Shown here: positions 23,919-33,752 of the stretch, piece after piece
Position numbering within the stretch: position 1 is the stretch's first letter
How the letters are laid out: each line of letters starts with the position of its first letter
Source of the DNA: Brachypodium distachyon
Lineage: Eukaryota; Streptophyta; Magnoliopsida; Poales; Poaceae
NCBI RefSeq assembly: GCF_000005505.3
Contig: NC_016133.3
Span: forward strand, 51,487,237 to 51,551,236
DNA: 64,000 bases
Direction of reading: 5' to 3'
Notes under the pieces: generated by a model
What the model was told of the DNA's origin: nothing
What the model saw: only the letters and a program-made list of their open reading frames with translations
Database searches by the model: none
Made by a program: the position numbers and the translations under genes

Positions 23919-25588
23919 ATTTGACTTGTAGACAAGTTATTTGTTTGGGGAACTTGGACAATGAGTGTAAATGTGCAAGAGAGAAGTGTCACTTGCTTCT
24001 GTTTATCTTTTCTCGCATGCTTCGAGGGAAGATACATTTGGCTTCGAAGAAATCTAGTACAAAACAGAGTACTCATGGACAAGGGGAGTTTGTTCTTGTT
24101 CAGTCCACATTAGGGGAAGGAAAAGCTAGCAAGGGCTGCCCACCTGATGAAACTGATGCTTCGAGTATCTCCAGCGGAGGATTGAGTTCTAAGTTTGCTT
24201 CACACTGTGATGGTTATTGTCTGGAGCCTTGCTAGACGACTCCACATTGCTGGAGATGATGACCTTGTGCGCATGATGCTCGCTTCCAACTCCTGGAGCT
24301 TGGCAACTAGGAGAACTAGGCGCCTGCATGGTGCGAAGATGAGCGTCACTGGGAGGATCCAGATCCCCAATACAAGTATCAGCATTTCTGGTTGATTTAT
24401 GCTAGGTGTCTAAACTTCTATAGCTTTTCTTCACTCGGACTGCTTTGATTTGTGTTCCCTCCCCTGCAGTTACTTGCATATATAAGTTTCTTTGGAAGAC
24501 TTGCCTTGTTTGTATTCCGCGTGCATATATTTTTGCTTATTTTCAGAGTAGTTGCTGTTCACTATTTATTATTGTAACAGTTCGCTTTTTTACAAAGTAG
24601 GCACCTCTGCTTTTTGGAGGGTGGGATGTTTCATAGACCCACTTTTATGTCACCATTGGAATGTAGCGATTTATTATCTTAGCAATAATGCATGTTGCAA
24701 GCTGACATTTAAATTGTTTATAAGCACTTAAGCAAAAATGCATCTTCTGGCCTTCAAAGATTCCACTGCCAATTTAATCACTATCATTGGATTGACATGC
24801 AGGTTTTGTTCCTTCTGACGTTTCGCGGTCGGCGATGTTTAGTGGCGCTCATCGTCCTGTTCGGCGATGTTTAGTTGCGCTCATCGTCCTGTTCTGTTGA
24901 TTTGAGCCGCCTATCTACCTTGGTTCAGAAAAAAAGAAGAGCCGCTCATCGTCCTGTTCTTTTGCATATACTGTGTCAGTGGCGCTCTGTTGCAATATTC
25001 GATGCACCGGATGTTTTTTCACTGCAATGCCCTTACCCTATTTTAACTGCGGATGACTGTGCTTCGTTCTCGGATCTTTGTTTCTTAAAGCAACGAGCTG
25101 ATCGATCATCTTCACCATTGCTTTACGCCTGGGGTTTACAGAGCGTGAAAGAGAAATCAGGCAATCAATTGCCTTGCTATGGCGATAAATTGCCGTCACG
25201 TACTACTGGTTTTAATTATATATAAATGGTTCGTACCAAGCTCGCCGTCTTCTTCGCTGCTGTCGCAATCCTGATTCTAGAGATCAAAGCAAGTAAGCAA
25301 CACTGATGAATCATAATGATCAAGTGTCATTGCAACCAAGGGGGAAAGTATACGAGGCAACACCTACAAGAAACGTGTCATAATCAAGCATACAGTACAG
25401 TGATGGCAACCAAGGGTCCCACGTTCCCTATTGCCACCACGCATCCAAAGGTATCGGTCGCAGCAAAGTAAGCATGATCCAGAGGGTTCATGGTTCATCG
25501 TCTCATAGATGCCATTGCCCACGCCCTAGTTCTCGCCGAGGGCCGTAGCGCTACAGCGCAACCAGCCTGATGTTTATTTTTTTTAGAG
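23919..25588. other. 3' side of APC8 and intergenic DNA
   Basis: The first few hundred bases are probably the APC8 3' UTR. Beyond that I see a short tandem repeat at 24831-24894 and no supported gene. The CACTA terminus begins at 25589. Confidence 0.5.
24831..24894. repeat. Tandem repeat, 2 x 32 bp
   Basis: GGCGATGTTTAGT-GCGCTC followed by ATCGTCCTGTTC is repeated at 24831 and 24863 with one difference. A third partial copy (CGCTCATCGTCCTGTTCT) occurs near 24943. It is non-coding. Confidence 0.7.
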
Positions 25589-25965
25589 CACTACTGAAAA
25601 ACGCAACGTTGCCGGCGGCAACGGTCTTTGCCAGCGGGGCTTTCTGTCGGGCCGCCGGCAAAGAACTAGATATGCCGTGGGCAGCCTGATAAGCCCACGG
25701 CAAAGAACGGGCCGCCGGCAAATTCTAACTATGCCGACGGCAAATCGCCGGCAAATAAACCCTGCACGTGGATCCGCGTGCGTGATTAACGGCGGGCGAA
25801 AGGGGAGAAAAAAATCTATCTTTGCCGGCGGCCACCAAAAAAAAGCCGCTGGCAAATAGATTCGTTTTTCCCGCCCCAACACATCCGGATTAGGATGCGC
25901 GCGCACGAATTTTTTTTAAAAAAGAAATACCCTTTGCCGGCGGCCTCGAGAAAAGGCTGCCGACA
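25589..25965 (+). mobile_element. CACTA transposon terminal fragment
   Basis: It begins with CACTACTGAAAAACGC, a CACTA-type terminus. The next 350 bp are packed with TTTGCCGGCGGC / GCCGCCGGCAAA motifs in both orientations, the subterminal repeats typical of grass CACTA elements. No opposite terminus was found in the window. The fragment stops where LINE endonuclease coding sequence starts (about 25962-25970), so only one end is present. Confidence 0.7.
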
Positions 25966-26639
25966 AGTTAGGACTAATCACCGATGCCCTAGCCTGCGAG
26001 ATCGCCGGCCCTCGTCGGAACTCCTTTCTTCACCTGCCTGCAGTGGGCACTCTTGGAGGTGTGGATTTGTTCTGGAACCCCGACATCGTCAGCATCTCCA
26101 GCCCTCAGCTCCGCCTCTTCTCCATCACGGCGGTCGTTAGCATGGTCCACTCCAGCATCGCCTTCGTCCTCTCCACCGTGTACGGCCCTGCCGACGACGC
26201 TCGCAAGCCGGCCGTCCTGCAGGAGATGTCCGATATCTCCCCGCAAGCCGGCATTCCCTGGTTGATCGCCGGCGACTTCAACCTCATCTACGAAGCTCGT
26301 GACAAAAACAATATGAACCTCTGCCGATGCCTCATGGGCCAGTTCCGTACCGCCATCAATCGCGCCGAGATCTTCGAACTGCGTTGCTCCAATCGCAACT
26401 TCTCCTGGAGCAACGAGCAGCAGCAGCCCACGCTGGTCAAGCTCGACCACATTTTCTGCAACGCCGAGTGGGATGCCCTGTTCTCCCCCTGCGCCGTTCA
26501 GGCTTTGTCCACGTCGCATTCCGATCACTGCCCCCTGCTCCTCGCCGGCTTCTGCTTGCCACCCCGCAAGGCACGCTTCCGCTTCAAGAATTTCTGGCCG
26601 AAGCACCCGGGCTTCGCCGGCGCCGTCTGCTCTGCTTAG
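25962..26639 (+). pseudogene. LINE endonuclease domain
   Basis: The EN fold is recognisable by GDFNLIYEARDK (about 26271-26306), KLDHIFCN (about 26439-26462) and the catalytic STSHSDHCPLLL (about 26508-26543), all typical of L1-type exonuclease-endonuclease-phosphatase domains. The N-terminal catalytic block is absent at the CACTA junction. A TAG at 26637 ends the frame. The domain normally nicks the target DNA to prime reverse transcription; here it is broken. Confidence 0.85.
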
Positions 26640-27011
26640 TCCGAGGAGGTCTCCTCCACCAACCCTCTTCGTCGGCTCCGCGTCAAGCTGGGCCGCGCTG
26701 CTTGCGCCTTTCGCCGTTGGAGCAAGGGGCTGTTCAGCGATGCCCGCTTTCAGCTTCACCTCGCGCTCGAGCTCGTGCTGCGCCTTGACGTCGCACAAGA
26801 CTCGCGTCCTCTCTCGGACATGGAATTCCTACTGCGGCGTGCCCTCAAGTCTCGGATGCTTGGGCTCGCGGCCGTCGAGCGCGCCCGCCGCCGCCAAGCT
26901 TCCCGATAGGTCTGGCTCCGAGAGGGCGACGCCAACACCCGGTTCTTCCACATCAAGATTAATTCTCGATGCCGCAGGAACTTCCTCCACCAAATCACCT
27001 CGAGCTCCGGC

Positions 27012-28502
27012 GTGCACGTGGATCACGAGGACAAGTCCCAAGCACTTCATCAACACTTCATCGACATCCTAGGCACTCCCGCCCCGCGCGCCCGCGATCT
27101 GGCTTGGCACGAGCTTCAGCTGCCCACGCTCCCTTCTTCCGGCATTGACAACCCCTTCTCCCCGTGCGAGATTTGGGATGCCATTGTCGACTCCCCTGCT
27201 GAGAAAGCGCCGGGACCCGATGGCTTCACGGGCGTTTTCTACTGCTCTTGTTGGCCCATCATCAAGCTCGACATCCTTGCCGCCTTCAACCACCTGTACC
27301 ACCTCACCGGTGGAAACTTCTCAGCCCTCAACTCGGCGTTCATCCTCTTCCTCCCGAAGAAAGCTACTGTCAACACCGTTCACGATCTGCGCCCTATTAG
27401 TCTCATTCATTCCTTTGCCAAGCTCTTCTCCAAGGTTCTTGCTCGCCGTCTCACGCCGCTCATGGGAGACCTCATCTCGTCCGTTCAGAGCGCCTTCCTC
27501 AAGTCCCGATGCATCCACGACAATTTCTTGTTCGTCCGGAACGTTGCCCGCACCCTTCACTGCAAAAAGAAGCCCGCCTTGTTGATGAAGCTAGATTTTG
27601 CCAAAGCCTTCGACTCTGTCTCCTGGGAATACCTGCTCGAGCTCCTCTTGCGTCTCGGCTTACTGGCTCGATGGCATGATTGGATTGTGCTCCTCCTCTC
27701 CACTGCGACCTCCTCTGTGTTGGTCAGCGGATTGGCCGGTGACGTCATCCTTCACCGACGCGGTCTTCGGCAGGGGGACCCCCTGTCGCCGCTACTCTTC
27801 ATCCTTGCCATCGACCCGCTGCAGCGCCTCCTCCTCCGGGCTACGGAGCTTGGCGGCCTCTCCGCCTTGCCTCTTTGTGAGGCCCACATGCGCGCCAGCC
27901 TCTACGCTGACGACGCCAACATTCTCTTAAACCCGCTGTGGCCAGACATGCATTTTCTCCTACGTTTGCTCGACGACTTCGGTCTGGCCACCGGCCTGAG
28001 AATCAACCCCGGCAAGTGCATTGTGGCTCCCATCTGCTGCAACGGCATCGACCTCGACGACGTCCCCCTCCCCTTCGCCGACACGCAGGAGGCCTTCCCG
28101 CTTCGCTATCTCGGCCTCCCCCTTTCCCTCGGGCGGATCAAGGCTGTTCACTTGCAGCACATCCTTGATCGCGCCCGGGCGCGGCTTGCTGACTGGCGGG
28201 GAAAATGGATCAACGCCGGCGGGCGCCGGACGCTCTCCAACTCCGTGCTCAGCGCCCTCCCCACTTTCGCCATGACTGCACTCAAGCTTCCCAAGTCCTT
28301 CCTCTCCTCCTTCAACAAAATCAGACGTCGCTTTCTCTGGGGCATCGGCGACAATGGTGAGGCCGGCGGCAAGTGCAAGATTAGTTGGACCAAGGTCTGT
28401 TCTCCGCCAGAGCATGGTGGGCTCGGCCTGGCAAACCTTGATGCTTTCGGGCGTGCGCTGCGGGTTTGTTCGCTCTGGTTTGAATGGCGCGCGCCCGAAT
28501 GA
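27012..28502 (+). pseudogene. LINE reverse transcriptase domain
   Basis: The frame is the same as the endonuclease and covers a full RT palm. It has KAPGPDGF near the start, RPISLIHSFAKLFSKVLARR, KLDFAKAFDSVSW, GLRQGDPLSPLLF and the active-site YADD at about 27904-27915. RNA-dependent DNA synthesis is the family's function. The stop at 28500 (TGA, probably a former CGA) separates it from the zf-RVT region. Confidence 0.9.
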
Positions 28503-28652
28503 CCCCGGGTCAGCATGCCCACCCCTTGCGACGACATCGACCGCGACCTCTTTGCGGCGGCCACCCGCGTCACCATCGGCGACGGCAGAACGGCGAGCTT
28601 CTGGAGCTCTAGCTAGCTCGACGGCCGTGCGCCTCGTGCCGTCTTCCCTCTG

Positions 28653-29398
28653 TTGTTTGCCCACTCCCGTCGCAAGAATCGCACGGTTGCCGACGCCATT
28701 ACCGAGCATCGCTGGACCCGCGACGTGTGCCATAACCTCTCCCAGCTGCTCCTTCATGAGTTCATCCACGCCTGGCGCGCGACGGCTATGATCATCCTGC
28801 GCCTAGGGATCCCCGACTCCATCATCTGGACGATGACCTCCGACGGCTCCTACTCAATCCGGTCTGCCTACATGCTTCACTTCTTAGGCCGGCTGTCCTC
28901 CCCCATGCCGCAGGCCGTCTGGCGCGTTTGGGCCCCACCGAACTCCAAGTTCTTTGCCTGGCTCATGCTTCAAGATCGTCTGTGGTGCGCCGACAGGCTG
29001 CAACGCCGAGGATGGCCCAATTGCTACTTCTGCCCCTTGTGCCGTCACAACCTTGAGACCTCCCTGCATCTCTTCATCGAGTGCCCCTTCTCCAGCCAGC
29101 TCTGGTGCTCCGTGGCTCTCTAGAACAACTGCGGCAGCATCGCCGTGGCCATCCGCGAGGCGGCCTCCATCAATTCGTTCCGCGAGCACCTTATGGAGGT
29201 GTGTCCCCTCGAGCACAGGAAGGGAATCTGCTCCCTGTTCATTAGTTTGTCACTCCGTTTGGCGTGAGCGAAACTCCCGGATTTTCCAAGACAAGGCTAT
29301 TCCAATCGGCCAGCTCTCCTGCTTCATCAAAGACGAAGCCCAAGCATGGGCGTTTGTTGGAGCGAAAGCTCTCAGAAAACTTCTGTGGGAGCCCCCTT
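28653..29398 (+). pseudogene. LINE C-terminal zf-RVT region
   Basis: It continues the same frame, with WRVWAPPNSKFFAWLMLQDRL-type sequence and the cysteine/histidine pattern CPLCRHNLETSLHLFIECPF of zf-RVT domains at about 29033-29092. A TAG at 29121 interrupts it. After a frameshift near 29240 the conserved tail SVWRERNSRIF and AFVGAKALRKLLWEPP ends at 29398. Confidence 0.85.
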
Positions 29399-29537
29399 GA
29401 TCTCTCTTAGTTTCCAACCCCCTTCCTTTTTCTTATTTCTTCTCTTTTTTCTCCTTTCTGCCTAGTGCAGTCTCTTATAAATCTTTCTACCTGCTAATAT
29501 ATGGAAAGCCAGCACTTGCTGGACCTTTAAAAAAAAA

Positions 29538-30300
29538 TCGATGTTGTCCGATATGCACCAAGTGATACAGTGATTATATAAAAATAAATATTGTGGGAGT
29601 ACACAAGAAATAGTGGTAAACACTAAGTAAAAGACTAATAATAAATCCATCGATGGCCATGCATAGCAGCTGAGACGTGCAGGCTTATAGCATAATCAAT
29701 CAAGTTAATTTAATAATCAAATACCCATGCATGTAATGGGCCCAGGTGTACATGAGAGGATACAAGTAATAAGATCAAAATATCTACTTCTCGGTCGTGG
29801 CCTAATGGCAGCATGAATCAGGAGCGCCCGAGCAAAAGAAGAACTATTTGCCTACGTTATCTATTCCGAATGTTTATATTCTATCAGCAACAAACTGACT
29901 AGCCCATTTCAAAAAGAACGGGCGGATCAGCCAGACTACGTGTTGGCGTTTGTTGCTCAACAAACTCGATTTGATTTTTTTTACTCACTCGTTTTTTATC
30001 ACCGGAACGAGTCCCAGCGTTGTCTCCTTGGAAGACATTGCAGCTCAGGCCAGCTTATCGTAGGTAAGCCTGACGAATTTCTTTCTTTACTATAACTTTA
30101 TTGAATTGCGTCGTTGATACACGTCTCTCTGCGTTTTGAGTGTCCTGTTCATACCCCTATCTGGTAATGCAGAAACGGTAGGCGACTTGGATCGATCTTC
30201 TCTTCTCTGTGTGAACAGGACTGGAAGATCGGCGGAGGAGAGAAATTTTTTGAGTTAGGGCGAATTTATCACATTTACTATTTTTCTAGGTTTGCAAAAT
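29538..30300. other. Intergenic stretch, no gene seen
   Basis: This lies between the LINE poly-A tract and the candidate Helitron 5' end. It is AT-rich. No coding region, RNA gene or transposon terminus is supported, and no copy of the LINE target duplication could be identified. Confidence 0.5.
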
Positions 30301-30687
30301 TCCTATACCTATCTAAAAAGGACCGTTCCCTTCACCGCCCGTTTTCGTCGTCTGTCAAACACCTCTTCGTCCCCCCGCCCCTTCCCGTCCCGTACCTCTT
30401 CCTCTTCATGACAAAAATATCCTCTCACCCCGCCCCCGCCCAGCAAGCCTCCCTCCCTTCGTCCATATCCCGTTCCCCTCACACTCGATACCTCTCCTCT
30501 CACCTCTCCCTCTCACCCCGATGCCTCCCGGTCTACCACTCAGTCTCCTGATTGACGGCCGCGGCGGCGACTATGGACGGCGGACGGTCTACCACTCCAT
30601 CTCCCTCACATCCCTGCACGCACGCCCCAGCATCCTCTCACCTCCAAACTCCTCCTCCATCCTCCCTTCCCCAACCCCAGCCCTACT

Positions 30688-31014
30688 GACATCGCCGCCG
30701 TCAGCCTCCCCTACAGCTTTGCCACCTTCCTCCCATACTCCTCCGTCGTCTCCCACGCGTCGGGCACGTGACGGATCTTCTACAACACGGCCAAGGACGA
30801 CGGCGGCGTGGACGGCTTCGATGTGGGCACATGGAAGGACTTCACATTCGATGGACAGAGACTCGTAGCGCTGCACCGCAGGCTGGAGGAGGAGACCAGC
30901 GCAGCGACTTCGTTGTCTGCCGCCGGATTGGCACCCGGCTGTTCCCCGTCGTCTTGGACCTACCTCCCGGCAACAAAGGCATGAAGTTCGTCATCGTCCT
31001 GCTATCCTCTAGAG
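30688..31014 (+). pseudogene. Captured exon-like fragment of an unidentified gene
   Basis: GC-rich coding-like DNA between AT-rich flanks. One frame reads IAAVSLPYSFATFLPYS up to a TGA at 30769, and the same frame then continues FYNTAKDDGGVDGFDVGTW and FDGQRLVALHRRLEEE. Near 30900 the protein-like reading shifts frame to DFVVCRRIGTRLFPVVLDLP and GMKFVIVLLSSRG. It ends at a plausible splice donor (AGAG/GTAACA) at about 31014. The stop and frameshift make it a pseudogene. I do not recognise the parent family. Confidence 0.5.
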
Positions 31015-32044
31015 GTAACAGATTACCTTCACATGGTTCCGATTTCCTGCTCTTGTTAAGCTTCTCAGCATTTGCTTCTGAACTCCTGTTCATTCTGAAC
31101 AGATGTTTGCCCAAACTCTGGACCTCTGTGAAGCAGTTGTATTTATGTTTTCTTCCGTGTGACTTTGCAGTGATCTGCTGCTTGTTGATTTAAGTCAAGG
31201 TGTTATCGATTGGAATCTTTAATACTGGCAATTGATTCTACACTTGATACAAATCTCTGCTATGTAGTTTTGTATACAGTTCAGCATTGTATACGGATTC
31301 AATTGCAGCTCTGCAAGTGAGTCAGGTGTTAGTTTCTTGAATATTCTAAAATTTATCTGTATGAGAACTAAGAAGTGATAGACATGATCTTGTTATTATG
31401 CCAACCGTGATCATATATTGCCACTAATATTGCATACACTTGTTTGGAACGTGAGCATACTTGTGTCTTAACTGTTCAGTACATTAAACCTTGTCAAAAA
31501 ATTCAGAAATGCACTCATGTCTCAGTGTGAATGAAAGTTACAAATCTCTGTTAATTTCCTATTTCTATAATTCACTGAATATGTGTCTTATGTCTTTAGA
31601 ACCTGTTTTCTTGAATCTTGAAGATCATATATATTATCTAAACTGAGTTCTCTTTTATCCTTATAACAAGAAGAACCATATATAGTGTTTTGCATATTAT
31701 TTATGTGGCATGGTACCCACATGGATGCCCTTGTGGCATTATCTTCAATGTTGTTCACTATGCCAAGGGAGGGGGGGAAAAGAACTTCTAAAATAGCATG
31801 TCAATGAAAAGACCGATCAGTTCATCGCTTGGGTAGAGAAGTATATGAACAAAAACTTACAATATGATATGCTAATTCACATTCTTCTTTGCTCCGGGAG
31901 ACTAAGGAGCGAATGTTTGTTCATTATAAATTCCGGTTGTTGTTTTCTGAGAGTAGAATATAGTGAGAATATCTTTAGAAAAACCTGTTTTACAAGGATG
32001 TTTGGTGCTCGTCAGAGAAGACCAAACAGAGAAAATTTTGTTGT

Positions 32045-32074
32045 CCCGTTGCAACGCACGGGCATTTCAGCTAG
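32045..32074 (+). repeat. Helitron-type 3' terminal hairpin plus CTAG
   Basis: The CCCGT/ACGGG stem encloses an 8-base loop, followed by GCATTTCA-G and CTAG. The next base is T, as expected for an A|T insertion site. Confidence 0.6.
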
Positions 32075-33752
32075 TATTTTAATAAAATTGGTTTTTTCGG
32101 ACTTTAGGATGGAGTTTTGTCTGTACATGTTATGATGTATAGTCTAATAATATTTATGTTAAATACTAATTTTCCTCATATTATATGTCAAATCAACAAA
32201 TAATCGAATGATCGTAATAACAAATATCTACATCATAGAATATATGCCTATTATTTTGATGCAAACAGTTGTTCAGTGGAGTGAGCAGATTACCAACAAC
32301 TCAATTTTTTATGAGTAAATATGTATAATTATATTTTACTTCCAGAAATATTGCCATACTTACCGACGTAAAAATATCAAGTAGATATTTGGCATAATAA
32401 ACAATGCGTTCTCCATACTTTGAGAGAACTCACTAAAAGAAAAATACATCACCTGAACATGATTACCATATCTACTGTTATCAAGCAAGATGATTTTATA
32501 TCAACTTTCATTAAGCAAGAAATACGAGTAAAAGAACGACAGTTAAAACATCAGTGAGCTATCATACATGGACTTCAACACTTGATAGTCAAAATTGGGT
32601 CTCCCGAAGAGCCGGTCTTTGTTGGCCATATCACTGCTGATTGCGCAAAGGCACGTTGGAACGCACACACACCGCCTCATGCGGCGTCGCCGTCAAAGTA
32701 CGCGACAATTGACCCGTCATCGTTGTTTCCTACGTCGTCTTTCTCAGACCCGGTTCAAATACATAGCTGTCTCTATTGATCCAGAGTTAAATTAGTTGAA
32801 AGTTTGCAGATTTATTTTATACAGAGACGCATATACAAATTCTAAAGGCCCAAACAAATGTACATCTAACAAAGATTTAATAATTTGTCTTAAAATTAAT
32901 CCGAATAGCCAACAAATTGATGCAGCGGTTACGGTATCTAACACCGCCGCCAAAACCGCAAAATAGTTGTTCAAATATGCATAGTCCATTTAATATTTAT
33001 TTATTTATTTTGCCCCTCGGGCTATATGTGCAAAAAAGAATGGGATTTGGGCCAATAGTAGTTATATGATGGGCCAAATGCAAAAATAAGTTGGGTTGGA
33101 CCAGATTATTTAGAGTTGATAAGCCATATGTAAAAAAAAACGTTAAACAGGCCCGCCGACCCGAGGGCCTGAGCATGAAGCCCAGGCGCAGCACAGGTTT
33201 TCCGGCCGGGCCGGCCCGATTATTTCTGTGCCGGGCTTGGGGAAAAGGCCCAGCCCGTTGGCCGCCTGTACTTGGCACCCCTCGGCCTGGGTACTTACCC
33301 CCTCCCTCCCTCTGCCGAGCGACCCAGCCCCCTTGCTCCCTGGATCTTCTTCCTCCTCGGCCGAGCGCCGCCACCCATCCCGCTGCCGAGCGCCCATCGT
33401 CTTCCTCCTCGCGCGAGCGCCTCCACCGCAGGTTGATCTCCCCTTCGATTCTCTCGCTCCCGACCGTTTCTCCTCCCATCACCCCACGAACGGATTCGGC
33501 CCTTTAGCTCCCCGTTTCATAATCTTCCCCAATCCGTAACTGAGGCAAAAATCAAGGTAGGGCGGCCGCCCTACCTTGCCCTACTGGATCCTCCGCCCGT
33601 GGATTGGAACATATTCCGTTTGTCACTCCGAGTTCTTAAATGATTTATAAGTCTATTGTTTCTTAGAGTTATTACAGGTTTAGTCTGCTAGTACTTTATC
33701 GCATGGCAATCTTATTGAACTTTCCTTTTGTCGAAATCCCCACATATCAGTC
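32075..33752. other. Upstream and leader region of the DnaJ gene
   Basis: AT-rich to about 33150, then a C-rich leader (33290-33480) that is probably the first, non-coding exon of the DnaJ gene. A CACATATCAG acceptor-like site sits just before the start codon. A 26-bp perfect palindrome lies at 33553-33578. No other gene is supported. Confidence 0.5.
33553..33578. repeat. Perfect 26-bp palindrome in the DnaJ leader or leader intron
   Basis: CAAGGTAGGGCGG is followed immediately by its exact reverse complement, centred at 33565/33566. It is 175 bp upstream of the DnaJ start codon. In RNA it could form a GC-rich hairpin with almost no loop, or the DNA could cruciform. Confidence 0.85.

Larger units (their letters stand above)
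25962..29537 (+). mobile_element. L1-type LINE, 5'-truncated and inactivated
   Basis: A non-LTR retrotransposon read in one frame over about 3.3 kb. It contains an apurinic-type endonuclease domain, a reverse transcriptase, a zf-RVT zinc-binding region and a conserved C-terminal tail ending at 29398. A 3' UTR and an A9 tract (29529-29537) follow. The N-terminal part of the endonuclease is missing at the junction with the CACTA fragment. In-frame stops lie at 26637, 26907, 28500, 28614 and 29121, and there is one frameshift near 29240. A 3'-end copy of the same family is at 50410-50650. Confidence 0.88.
30301..32074 (+). mobile_element. Putative non-autonomous Helitron with a captured gene fragment
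   Basis: The 3' end is Helitron-like: a small hairpin CCCGTTGCAACGCACGGG (32045-32062), then an 8-base spacer, CTAG at 32071-32074 and a host T. The string GTTGCAACGCACGGGC is common at grass Helitron termini. A possible 5' end is TCCTATACCTATCTAAAA at 30301, but the preceding base is T, not the expected A, so this end is uncertain. A GC-rich, exon-like gene fragment lies inside (30688-31014), followed by AT-rich filler. No RepHel protein is present. Confidence 0.55.

Noticed and set aside
23768..24235. A 155-residue frame overlapping the last APC8 exon
   Set aside because: It reads exon 4 in a different frame and runs through the APC8 3' UTR. The in-frame exon 4 gives a proper APC8 C-terminus.
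33091..33507. A plus-strand frame upstream of the DnaJ gene
   Set aside because: It overlaps the C-rich leader; residues are Pro/Ser/Arg-rich with no domain, and it is better explained as 5' UTR and promoter sequence.
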